Part shown: positions 26,757-33,845 of the stretch, piece by piece
How the letters are laid out: each line of letters starts with the position of its first letter
Position numbering within the stretch: position 1 is the first letter of the stretch
From: Chitinophaga cymbidii
Lineage (GTDB): Bacteria > Bacteroidota > Bacteroidia > Chitinophagales > Chitinophagaceae
Length of the DNA: 64,000 nt
NCBI RefSeq assembly: GCF_007992715.1
Contig: NZ_BKAU01000009.1
Span: 62,001 to 126,000, forward strand
Reading direction: 5' to 3'
Notes under the pieces: model-generated
Databases searched by the model: none
The model's input: the letters and a program-made list of their open reading frames with translations, nothing else
What the model was told of the DNA's origin: nothing
Program-made: the position numbers and the translations under genes

Positions 26757-27557
26757 TTAAACTACTTTAATGCTGCCGTCGGCTTTATAATAGATGCGTG
26801 AATAAGGGTCTGTGGATTTGATCAGCCATACGTTCCCGCCGATGATGCTGTGGTGGCCGATGATCGTGTCGCCGCCGAGAATGGTGGCGCCGGCATAGAT
26901 CACCACATGTTCTTCTATGGTAGGGTGGCGTTTGTTCATCGCCATGGATTTGTCGATGCTTAACGCGCCGAGTGTCACGCCCTGGTACAGCTTCACATGC
27001 GGGCCTATCACCGTGGTTTCGCCGATCACGATGCCGGTGCCATGGTCGATACAGAAGTAAGGCGATATCTGCGCGGCGGGGTGAATGTCGATGCCCGTGC
27101 GGGCGTGCGCGAACTCCGTGATCACGCGCGGCAGCAGCGGCACTTCGAGGCTGTGCAGGCCGTGGGCAATGCGGTAGGCGGCAATGGCGTAAAACCCGGG
27201 ATAGGCGCGGATCACTTCGTAGAGGCAGGTAGCAGCAGGGTCCCCCTGCAGGATCGCCTCCGCATCCTTCGTCAGATCTTCATAAATACCCGGTATCAGT
27301 TCCATGAACAACCGGCTGGTAGCGGCGGCGTTACGCGGCAGCCGCCCTTCCATCGATCCCAGCAACTCCGTCAGCTGCAGTTCCAGCTTCGCCGCATATG
27401 CTTCCAGTTGTTCCGAATCCATCACCCTGCCGTTATGCTCGGGGAACAGCCAGTTCACCACGTTGCTGTAGAAAGCGCACACTTTATCCGAAGAAGGATA
27501 GGCGTTTGCTGCCGCAGCGGCATGCCGCAATTTGAGTTGCTCCAATAATTTCTTCAT
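26757..27557 (-). CDS. cysE: Serine O-acetyltransferase
   Basis: This 266-residue enzyme makes O-acetylserine from serine and acetyl-CoA, the committed step of cysteine synthesis. The C-terminal half has the left-handed beta-helix hexapeptide repeats: TGIDIHPAAQISPYFCIDHG, GIVIGETTVIG, KLYQGVTLGAL, VVIYAGATILGG. The catalytic His-Asp pair is in the IDHGTGIVIG stretch. The N-terminal 110 residues form the helical domain of the EpsC-like, longer type. A minus-strand TAACTTTA (27605-27612) lies about 50 bases upstream. It is the first gene of the cysE-cysM-sulfatase operon. Confidence 0.93.
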   Translation of the reverse strand: MKKLLEQLKLRHAAAAANAYPSSDKVCAFYSNVVNWLFPEHNGRVMDSEQLEAYAAKLELQLTELLGSMEGRLPRNAAATSRLFMELIPGIYEDLTKDAEAILQGDPAATCLYEVIRAYPGFYAIAAYRIAHGLHSLEVPLLPRVITEFAHARTGIDIHPAAQISPYFCIDHGTGIVIGETTVIGPHVKLYQGVTLGALSIDKSMAMNKRHPTIEEHVVIYAGATILGGDTIIGHHSIIGGNVWLIKSTDPYSRIYYKADGSIKVV

Positions 27558-27752
27558 AAATGTGAATAGTTACCTGCTTGCCGGTAAAATTACTGATAAA
27601 CCTGTAAAGTTAGTAGACTTTATGCGCTAAAACCCTTTACTGTGCAAGAATTATTTTTCAGACTGCGACAGGATGAGAGTATTTTGTTGTATCCTGAACA
27701 TCCGTTGCATCTTTTTCTTAATTTTGGCACTGTTTAAAATAATAGACAACCA

Positions 27753-28937
27753 ATGGCCAACATCCTGATTATTGACGACGAAAAGAGTATCCGTAAAACG
27801 CTTTCGGAGATCCTGACTTACGAAGGGTATAAGATCGACGAAGCGGCCGATGGGGCCGAGGGTTTTAAAATGTACCAGGCGAAAGCTTACGATGCCGTGC
27901 TGTGCGACATCAAAATGCCGAAAATGGACGGCCTGGAATTTCTCGAAAAAGCAAAAGAGACCAACCCGGATGTGCCCATCATCATGGTATCCGGTCACGG
28001 TAATATAGACACGGCGGTGGAAGCAGTGAAGAAAGGCGCATACGATTACATCTCCAAACCGCCGGACCTGAACCGCCTGCTGATCACGCTGCGCAATGCG
28101 CTGGACAAGACCACCCTCGTGGCCGAAACCAAAACGCTCCGCAAGAAGGTGAACAAAACGCCGGAGATGATCGGTGAATCCGCTCCCATCCTCAAGATCA
28201 AGGATACCATCAGCAAAGTAGCGCCCACGGACGCGCGCGTGCTGGTAACGGGTGATAACGGCGCCGGCAAGGAGCTGGTCGCCCGCTGGATTCACGAATA
28301 CAGCAACCGCGCCAGCGGCCCCCTCGTGGAAGTGAACTGCGCAGCCATCCCCAGCGAACTGATCGAAAGCGAGCTGTTCGGCCATGAAAAAGGCTCCTTC
28401 ACCTCCGCGGTGAAACAGCGCATCGGCAAGTTCGAGCAGGCTAACGGCGGCACCCTCTTCCTGGATGAGATCGGCGACATGAGCCTCAGCGCACAGGCAA
28501 AAGTGCTGCGCGCCCTGCAGGAAGGCAAGATCACCCGCGTGGGCGGCGACAAAGAGATCAGCGTGGACGTGCGCGTGGTGGCGGCAACGAATAAAGACCT
28601 CCTCAAGGAAGTGGAAGACAAGAACTTCCGCCTCGACCTATACCATCGCCTCAGCGTGATCCTCATTCACGTTCCTTCCCTGAATGACCGCAAGGATGAT
28701 ATTCCTTTACTGGTAGATCATTTCCTGGACGGCGTTTGCGCCGAATACGGCATTGCCCGGAAAGCAGCTGACAAAGACGCGATGAAAGCCCTGCAGCAGC
28801 ATCAGTGGACCGGCAACATCCGCGAGCTGCGCAACGTGGTGGAAAGACTGGTGATCCTCTCCGGCAAAACCATCACCGCTGACGACGTGGAGAATTATGT
28901 TGTGCCCAACCACGACAAAAAAAAAGCCACTACCTGA
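27753..28937 (+). CDS. NtrC-type response regulator (receiver + AAA+), DNA-binding tail in another frame
   Basis: As read, the frame gives 394 residues. Residues 1-120 are a receiver with Asp8/Asp9, phospho-acceptor Asp52 (LCDIKMP) and Lys102. Residues 140-375 are an AAA+ sigma-54 activator domain with Walker A GDNGAGKE (167-174), Walker B LFLDEIG (235-241) and WTGNIRELRN. The loop usually reading GAFTGA is GSFTSA (214-219). The frame stops at 28935-28937 right after a run of nine A (28917-28925). The family's C-terminal Fis-like helix-turn-helix follows in the -1 frame up to 29128. Either the gene is frameshifted (loss of DNA binding), the sequence lacks one A, or slippage at the A run makes a 458-residue protein. 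Confidence 0.85.
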   Translation: MANILIIDDEKSIRKTLSEILTYEGYKIDEAADGAEGFKMYQAKAYDAVLCDIKMPKMDGLEFLEKAKETNPDVPIIMVSGHGNIDTAVEAVKKGAYDYISKPPDLNRLLITLRNALDKTTLVAETKTLRKKVNKTPEMIGESAPILKIKDTISKVAPTDARVLVTGDNGAGKELVARWIHEYSNRASGPLVEVNCAAIPSELIESELFGHEKGSFTSAVKQRIGKFEQANGGTLFLDEIGDMSLSAQAKVLRALQEGKITRVGGDKEISVDVRVVAATNKDLLKEVEDKNFRLDLYHRLSVILIHVPSLNDRKDDIPLLVDHFLDGVCAEYGIARKAADKDAMKALQQHQWTGNIRELRNVVERLVILSGKTITADDVENYVVPNHDKKKATT

Positions 28938-29128
28938 ATGATGAGCTGCTCGTGCTGACGCGCCTGCACTCATTCCGCGATGAGGTCGAAAAGATCTTCA
29001 TCGAATTCATGCTGAACAAGAACGGCTGGAATGTTTCCAGAACGGCGCAGGAGCTGGACATCCAGCGCAGCCACCTCTATAATAAAATGGAACGGTACGG
29101 CATTCGCAAAAACGGGGAAGATGAGTAA
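28926..29128 (+). pseudogene. Out-of-frame Fis/HTH_8 DNA-binding tail of the response regulator
   Basis: Adding one A to the nine-A run opens 67 further codons ending TAA 29126-29128. They contain FRDEVEKIFIEFMLNK, then NGWNVSRTAQELDIQRSHLY and NKMERYGIRK, the conserved HTH_8 (Fis) tail of Bacteroidota sigma-54 regulators. No start codon or ribosome site suggests separate translation. The sequence is intact and well conserved, so decay, if it is decay, is very recent. Its end overlaps the next gene's start by 8 bases (ATGAGTAA), a coupling that makes sense only if the tail is translated. Confidence 0.85.
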
Positions 29129-29774
29129 AAAGCACATTTACCTGATCAGCGGACTGGGAGCGGACGAAAGGGTGTTCCGGAACCTCGTGTTCCCGGAAGG
29201 CTATGAAGCGCACTATCTTTCCTGGATCAGACCGCTTAGTCCGGATGAGCCCATCAGCGAGTACGCCTCGCGGATGGCGCGGCGCATCGTGCATCCCGAT
29301 CCTGTGCTGCTCGGCCTGTCTTTCGGCGGCATGATGTGCATCGAGATCGCGCGGCAGATGCCCGTGGAAAAAGTGATCCTGCTGTCTTCCGTTAAACATA
29401 AAGGAGAATTGCCGCCCTGGTACAACGGGCTGGCGCGGCTGGTGCTGCGCAGGCTGCCGGACCGGCTGCTGTTCCACCGCAGGCGCTTTGTGGTAAAGCT
29501 TTTTATGCAGGCCAGCGCGGAAGATGAAAAGCAGTTGCTGAACGATTATCTTTCCCGCAACGATTACAGTTACACCCGTTGGGCGCTCAATGCCGTGCTG
29601 CACTGGCAGAACGAGTGGATACCCCCCGGCTGCGTGCACATCCACGGCAGCAGCGACCGTCCTTTCCCGCGGCGGTACGTCCATCCCACCCATACCATCC
29701 TCAAAGGCGGACACTTTATGGTGATGAACCGCGCGGCGGAGATCAACCGCATCCTGGAAAGAGAGTTGTTATGA
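29121..29774 (+). CDS. Alpha/beta hydrolase family protein
   Basis: This 217-residue cytoplasmic protein has an alpha/beta hydrolase layout. It starts with strand HIYLISGLGADERVF, has nucleophile Ser67 in the elbow GLSFGGMM, an acidic residue in HGSSDRPFP, and a C-terminal His in LKGGHFMVMN. It is short and lacks a large cap domain; the substrate is unknown. I use ATG 29121 because the frame upstream of it (from 29031) lies over the HTH tail of the response regulator. The start overlaps that tail by 8 bases, suggesting coupled expression. Its stop overlaps the stop of the convergent MerR gene. Confidence 0.82.
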   Translation: MSKKHIYLISGLGADERVFRNLVFPEGYEAHYLSWIRPLSPDEPISEYASRMARRIVHPDPVLLGLSFGGMMCIEIARQMPVEKVILLSSVKHKGELPPWYNGLARLVLRRLPDRLLFHRRRFVVKLFMQASAEDEKQLLNDYLSRNDYSYTRWALNAVLHWQNEWIPPGCVHIHGSSDRPFPRRYVHPTHTILKGGHFMVMNRAAEINRILERELL

Positions 29775-30677
29775 CGGCTGTTCCACGGCCGCTCTGTTCC
29801 CGCGGGCGAACGCCAGCATTTCCTCCTGCGAAAGGATTGTATGCACGTTCGGCGGCAAAGGAGTCGTGAAACGGGCCACCTGCGGGCCTGAAATGGTCAC
29901 CGGGATGTCCGGGAACAGCGTCCCCAGATTGCCCGCCAGCCTGTCCAGCGCCCTTTGCGGGAAATTGGTGATGAGATGTGTGTAGATGTGGTCCACCGGT
30001 TTGCGGTCGGTATAAAAACGGATATCTTCCAGCGGGATGTTGCAGCCGAAATTCACCACGGTGCAGCCGTGTTTTTTCAGCAGGTAGTGCACGAACAATA
30101 CCGGTATTTCATGAAATTCTCCCTGCGGGAGGAAGACGAGGAAACGTTCATGGCCTTCGGTGGGGAAGTCCAGCCCGTCAATCGCCACCATCAGTTTTTT
30201 ACGGATGATGCTGGCGGCGAAATGCTCCTGTGCGGGAATCACGCAATCCACCAGCCAGAGCAGCCCCACACGTTCCAGGTAGGGGTAGATCACTTTCAGC
30301 ATGCATTGCTCGAAGCCCATGCGCAGGAGAACGTTGTGGAATATCTTTTCGAAGCGGTGCTGGTCAAAATCGATCATAGCTTCCACCAGCTGGTTGATAT
30401 AAGCCTGGTGCAGCTGTGATCCCTTCTTGCCGCTTTCTTCCAGGGAAAGCTGTTTTACCTCCTCGTCCGTCATCCCCGCGATCCTCGATATCTTGTAGCC
30501 GTGATGGTACAGATAAGCGATGCGCATGATATGCTTGAGATCGCCATTATCGTAAATGCGGTGGTTCGTATCTTTCCTTTTGGGCCGCAGCAGGTTGTAC
30601 CGCTGTTCCCAGATGCGGATCGTATGCGCTTTGATGCCGGTGAGGCTTTCTATATCTTTTATGGTAAAACTGTTCAA
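29769..30677 (-). CDS. MerR-family regulator with cobalamin-binding-like C-terminus (CarH/LitR-like)
   Basis: The 302-residue protein begins with a MerR winged helix (FTIKDIESLTGIKAHTIRIW, then YNLLRPKRKDTNHRIYD). Residues 90-165 form the helical cap of methionine-synthase-type B12 domains and contain Trp141-x9-Glu151-His152, the Wx9EH signature of CarH/LitR light sensors. A Rossmann-like domain follows with E-F-H-E-I-P at 187-192 in place of the ExHxxG cobalamin motif; the axial histidine (His189) is kept and the glycine is replaced by proline. It may be a B12-dependent light or cobalamin sensor, or a B12-independent CarA-like repressor. I use TTG 30677 (start MNSFTIKDIE); an in-frame ATG at 30713 would add 12 residues. 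Confidence 0.85.
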   Translation of the reverse strand: MNSFTIKDIESLTGIKAHTIRIWEQRYNLLRPKRKDTNHRIYDNGDLKHIMRIAYLYHHGYKISRIAGMTDEEVKQLSLEESGKKGSQLHQAYINQLVEAMIDFDQHRFEKIFHNVLLRMGFEQCMLKVIYPYLERVGLLWLVDCVIPAQEHFAASIIRKKLMVAIDGLDFPTEGHERFLVFLPQGEFHEIPVLFVHYLLKKHGCTVVNFGCNIPLEDIRFYTDRKPVDHIYTHLITNFPQRALDRLAGNLGTLFPDIPVTISGPQVARFTTPLPPNVHTILSQEEMLAFARGNRAAVEQPS

Positions 30678-30795
30678 GGCTAGGTATATGTCTATTAAAC
30701 AAAATTGGATCAAAGAAGTTTACCAAGGTAGCCAATATAGCCGTATTTTATGAAAACTTTTGCGAATGAAAACTAGCTTACAATTGGCAGAATAT

Positions 30796-30803
30796 TATAT
30801 TTG
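30796..30803 (+). promoter_or_regulatory. -7 box of the lepB promoter
   Basis: TATATTTG matches TAnnTTTG and lies 27 bases before ATG 30831. No good TTTG box lies at the expected distance upstream, so this is a half-supported promoter. Confidence 0.45.
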
Positions 30804-30830
30804 TTCTTTAAACTACCTAAACAAAAGAGC

Positions 30831-32006
30831 ATGAACCTTGCATTCTGGCGTAAGAAGGGGGACCAGCCGAAGAAAAAGAAATCCGCTGTACGGGAGTGGC
30901 TGGATGCAGCCATCTTCGCCGTAATAGCGGCTACGCTGATCCGTACCTTCATTTTTGAAGCATACACCATCCCTACACCTTCCATGGAAAAAACCTTGCT
31001 GGTAAATGACTTCCTGTTTGTCAGCAAAGTGAGCTACGGCCCCCGCGTACCCATGACGCCGCTGGCCGTACCCTTTACGCATCATACCTTACCGCTTACA
31101 AAATATACCAAAGCCTATTCAGAAGCCGTGCAATGGAAATACCGCCGCATTCCGGGCTTCGGGGACATTCACCGTAACGACGTGGTGGTGTTCAACTTCC
31201 CGGAAGGAGACACCGTGGCGCTGGAACGGCAGGATGAAAGCTATTACGATCTCGTGCGCCGCAACGGCAGGGACCGCGTGTGGAGCGAATATCATGTGAT
31301 ATCCCGTCCCGTGGACAAACGGGAGAACTATATCAAACGCTGCGTGGGCATCGCGGGCGACACCCTGTCCGTCGTGAACGGCATCGTGGTGGTGAACGGC
31401 CAGCCGGAAAATCCGCCACCGCATAGCGAGCGCCTGTATCATGTGCAGACAACGAACGGGGACCATCTGAATCCCGTGCGCCTGGAAGAAATGGGCATCG
31501 CCGGTAATTACGAGATCATGGAACAGGGTAAGACCAGCTATAACCTGACGCCCGAAGAATCCAAAGCCATCGGCGCCTTCCCGATCGTGAACGGCAACAT
31601 CCAGCCGTTTATCAGTCCGTATGAAGACGGCGTATGGCCGCAGGATACCGCGCATTTCAAATTCACTGTTGATAATTTCGGACCGATTTATATTCCGAAG
31701 AAAGGCGCGACCGTGAAGCTGGACAGCAGCAATATAGAGCTGTACAGGAGGATCATTGAAGTGTATGAGGACAATACGCTGGAAAATAAGAACGGACAAT
31801 GGGTGATCAACGGAACGCCTACTGACCTGTATACGTTCAAAATGAATTATTACTGGATGATGGGGGATAACCGTCATCATTCGCTGGACTCGCGGTATTG
31901 GGGTTTTGTGCCGGAAGACCATGTGGTAGGAAAAGCCTGGCTGATCTGGATGAGTTACGGTAAAGGAGGCATCCGCTGGAGCCGGTTGTTCAGAACGATT
32001 AAATAA
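30831..32006 (+). CDS. lepB: Signal peptidase I
   Basis: This 391-residue inner-membrane protease removes signal peptides from exported proteins. An N-terminal basic region is followed by one membrane helix (about 22-42, WLDAAIFAVIAATLIRTF). The catalytic Ser51 is in IPTPSMEKTLLVND, the general-base Lys in NYIKRCVGIAGDTLSV, and the C-terminal signature is MMGDNRHHSLDSRYWGFVPEDHVVGKA. The region between the lysine block and the last signature is long (about 140 residues), an insertion typical of Bacteroidota enzymes. ATG 30831 is chosen over the upstream TTG, which lies in the -7 box. Cytidine deaminase follows 31 bases later. Confidence 0.95.
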   Translation: MNLAFWRKKGDQPKKKKSAVREWLDAAIFAVIAATLIRTFIFEAYTIPTPSMEKTLLVNDFLFVSKVSYGPRVPMTPLAVPFTHHTLPLTKYTKAYSEAVQWKYRRIPGFGDIHRNDVVVFNFPEGDTVALERQDESYYDLVRRNGRDRVWSEYHVISRPVDKRENYIKRCVGIAGDTLSVVNGIVVVNGQPENPPPHSERLYHVQTTNGDHLNPVRLEEMGIAGNYEIMEQGKTSYNLTPEESKAIGAFPIVNGNIQPFISPYEDGVWPQDTAHFKFTVDNFGPIYIPKKGATVKLDSSNIELYRRIIEVYEDNTLENKNGQWVINGTPTDLYTFKMNYYWMMGDNRHHSLDSRYWGFVPEDHVVGKAWLIWMSYGKGGIRWSRLFRTIK

Positions 32007-32037
32007 ACGCATTTTTATAGGTTGACAGGGGAACTTT

Positions 32038-32523
32038 ATGGCGAAGAAGACCGCACAGATCACCTACGAAGAGCATGATGATGAAACCACCCTGCGCCCG
32101 GAAGACGCATCGCTACTGCGCGCCGCGCGGGAGGCCGTGCGGGATGCCTATGCGCCGTACTCCCGCTTCCGGGTGGGCGCCATGCTGCTGATGGAAAATG
32201 GCGAAATGGTGAGCGGCACCAACCAGGAAAATGCTTCCTATCCCGTGGGTATCTGCGCGGAAAGGGTGGGGCTGTCCGCCGCATCGTCCCGCTACCCCGG
32301 CATGCCGGTCAAAGCCATTGCCGTCAGCTATGATAATGAACTCGGCGCCAGCGACCGCCCAATCACGCCCTGCGGCATCTGCCGGCAAACGCTGGCGGAG
32401 TACCAGCAGCGGTTTTCCGCACCCATCCGGCTCATCCTGGCCGGGCGCACCGGCAAGATCTGGGTGATCCCTGACAGTGTGGGCCTGCTGCCGCTGTCTT
32501 TTTCGGCGGAGGATATGCGATAA
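32038..32523 (+). CDS. cdd: Cytidine deaminase
   Basis: This 161-residue zinc enzyme deaminates cytidine and deoxycytidine for pyrimidine salvage. The zinc ligands and proton shuttle are visible as Cys73 and Glu75 in CAERVGL, with Cys112 and Cys115 in TPCGICRQ. The substrate-binding motif SRFRVGAMLLMENGEMVSGTN lies before them. It is the small homodimer/tetramer type with a 20-residue N-terminal extension rich in Glu and Asp. It follows lepB by 31 bases and may share its transcript; the two have no obvious functional link. Confidence 0.94.
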   Translation: MAKKTAQITYEEHDDETTLRPEDASLLRAAREAVRDAYAPYSRFRVGAMLLMENGEMVSGTNQENASYPVGICAERVGLSAASSRYPGMPVKAIAVSYDNELGASDRPITPCGICRQTLAEYQQRFSAPIRLILAGRTGKIWVIPDSVGLLPLSFSAEDMR

Positions 32524-32846
32524 GGGAGATATAAACCTGTAGCTGGACAGACCATTTCTGATAGGATATTCGCAAAATTAACGGCAGATCAAGTCCACAT
32601 CATGTCCACCTCACCTCCACCTGACCCGGCCTGTTCCTTCGGTTACCACAGGCGTTTCCCGGCTGTATTCGGTATCATTCCGACTGCGAAGGCAGAATAC
32701 TATCAGTGTCGGTCGCTCAGCCCTTTAAAGCCTAGGCCTTCTTCATGCCGATGCATGTTTCTCCACCCGCGAGGCTTTTCCGTTCGCATGGTGAGCAATG
32801 AAATACCCCCATCGAAATAAATTTCTTTTATAAATTATTATTTAAT
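32524..32846. other. Unexplained non-coding stretch with nested inverted repeats
   Basis: The gap of about 350 bases before the TPR gene has no convincing gene; a 72-codon ORF (32602-32820) has no recognisable start context or family likeness. The middle holds several short inverted repeats in series. GCCTGT pairs with ACAGGC around a 12-base loop (about 32628-32652). GTATTC pairs with GAATAC (about 32665-32700) and encloses CTGC-GAAG-GCAG. The near-palindromes AAGCCTAGGCCTT and CATGCCGATGCATG come next. The last 30 bases are AT-rich promoter sequence. It could be a structured RNA, a cis-regulatory leader or a decayed repeat. I do not match it to a known riboswitch. Confidence 0.4.
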
Positions 32847-32854
32847 TATATTTG
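32847..32854 (+). promoter_or_regulatory. -7 box upstream of the TPR gene
   Basis: TATATTTG lies in an AT-rich segment 22 bases before ATG 32877. The -33 position holds TTTC rather than TTTG. Confidence 0.45.
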
Positions 32855-32876
32855 ACAAGGCGATTTGCCTTTGTAT

Positions 32877-33845
32877 ATGATCCTGTACCGTATCCTGTTC
32901 CTATGCCTTCTTTCTGCGGGCGCGCCAACCGGCGACCGCGCAAAGCAACTTTATAAAGAGGGACTGCACATGAAGCGGGATGGCCGCCTCGAAGAAGCAC
33001 AGCAGTGCTTTACCGCCGCTATCCGCGCAGATGGCGGGTATGTTGACGCATACCTGGAGCTGGCCGCCATATTCCGCCTGCAACAGCAGCCGGAGCCCGC
33101 GAAACAGCAGCTGCTGGCTTTGCTCGCCAACGCGCCGGAACACCCGGGGGCGTTGCGGTCACTGGCGGAGATATTCTTTGAACAGGCGGCGTATGAAGAT
33201 GCGCTGGCGTATGCTTTCAGGGCGCAGGAGCAGGGCTGCCGCGGCATGAACCGGATCATCGGCGGCAGCTATGCGAAGCTGGACCACGCCGCGGAAGCGA
33301 TTGCGGCGCTCGAAAAGGCACGAAAGGAAGGGGATGATGTGCTTTGCCAGCTCGCCCGGCTGTATGCGCAGCAGGAGGATTATCCGCAAAGCATCCGGTG
33401 TTATGAAGAAGCGTTGAAAACGGACAGCACGTCCGCCACACTATACTATGAACTCGGAATGATGCATTTTAATATGGAAAACTATCAGAAAGCCACCGTT
33501 GCATTTGAACAGGCTGGTCAGTCAGGCAAGTCCGTTGATGCAGATCTTTATTTGAACCTGGGGATGGCATACCTTAAACAGGCCAATTATTTCGATGCTA
33601 TCCGCCATCTGAAAACCGCGCAGGCCCTGCGCCCGAAAGACATCCAGGTGATGCTCAACCTCGCCAACGCCTGCTACAAGCAGCAGGATTTCGCGCAGGC
33701 CATTACGCAATGGAACAACATTCTCATGCTGCAGCCACTGAACGCATTTGCCATGTTCATGCTTGGAAAATCGTATATCTGTTCAGGTGAGGTCGCCAAA
33801 GGCCAGGCCATCTGCGACCAGGCCATGGCATTGGGCGCAAAATGA
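32877..33845 (+). CDS. Secreted tetratricopeptide-repeat protein
   Basis: This 322-residue protein has a short signal peptide (MILYRILFLCLLSAGAP). It is followed by seven or so degenerate 34-residue TPR units, for example AKQLYKEGLHMKRDGRLEEA, AYLELAAIFRLQQQPEPAK, YYELGMMHFNMENYQKATVA and LYLNLGMAYLKQANYFDAI. The pattern W/L-G-Y-A-F-A-P at TPR positions is clear. It probably acts as a periplasmic scaffold; partners are unknown. ATG 32877 is preferred because the in-frame TTG at 32865 lies next to the -7 box and spoils the signal peptide. The stop abuts the argS stop from the other strand. Confidence 0.82.
   Translation: MILYRILFLCLLSAGAPTGDRAKQLYKEGLHMKRDGRLEEAQQCFTAAIRADGGYVDAYLELAAIFRLQQQPEPAKQQLLALLANAPEHPGALRSLAEIFFEQAAYEDALAYAFRAQEQGCRGMNRIIGGSYAKLDHAAEAIAALEKARKEGDDVLCQLARLYAQQEDYPQSIRCYEEALKTDSTSATLYYELGMMHFNMENYQKATVAFEQAGQSGKSVDADLYLNLGMAYLKQANYFDAIRHLKTAQALRPKDIQVMLNLANACYKQQDFAQAITQWNNILMLQPLNAFAMFMLGKSYICSGEVAKGQAICDQAMALGAK

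Noticed and set aside
32602-32820. A 72-codon ORF in the non-coding stretch after cytidine deaminase
   Set aside because: Pro/Arg/Ser/Cys-rich with no start context, no family likeness and inverted repeats throughout. More probably non-coding.
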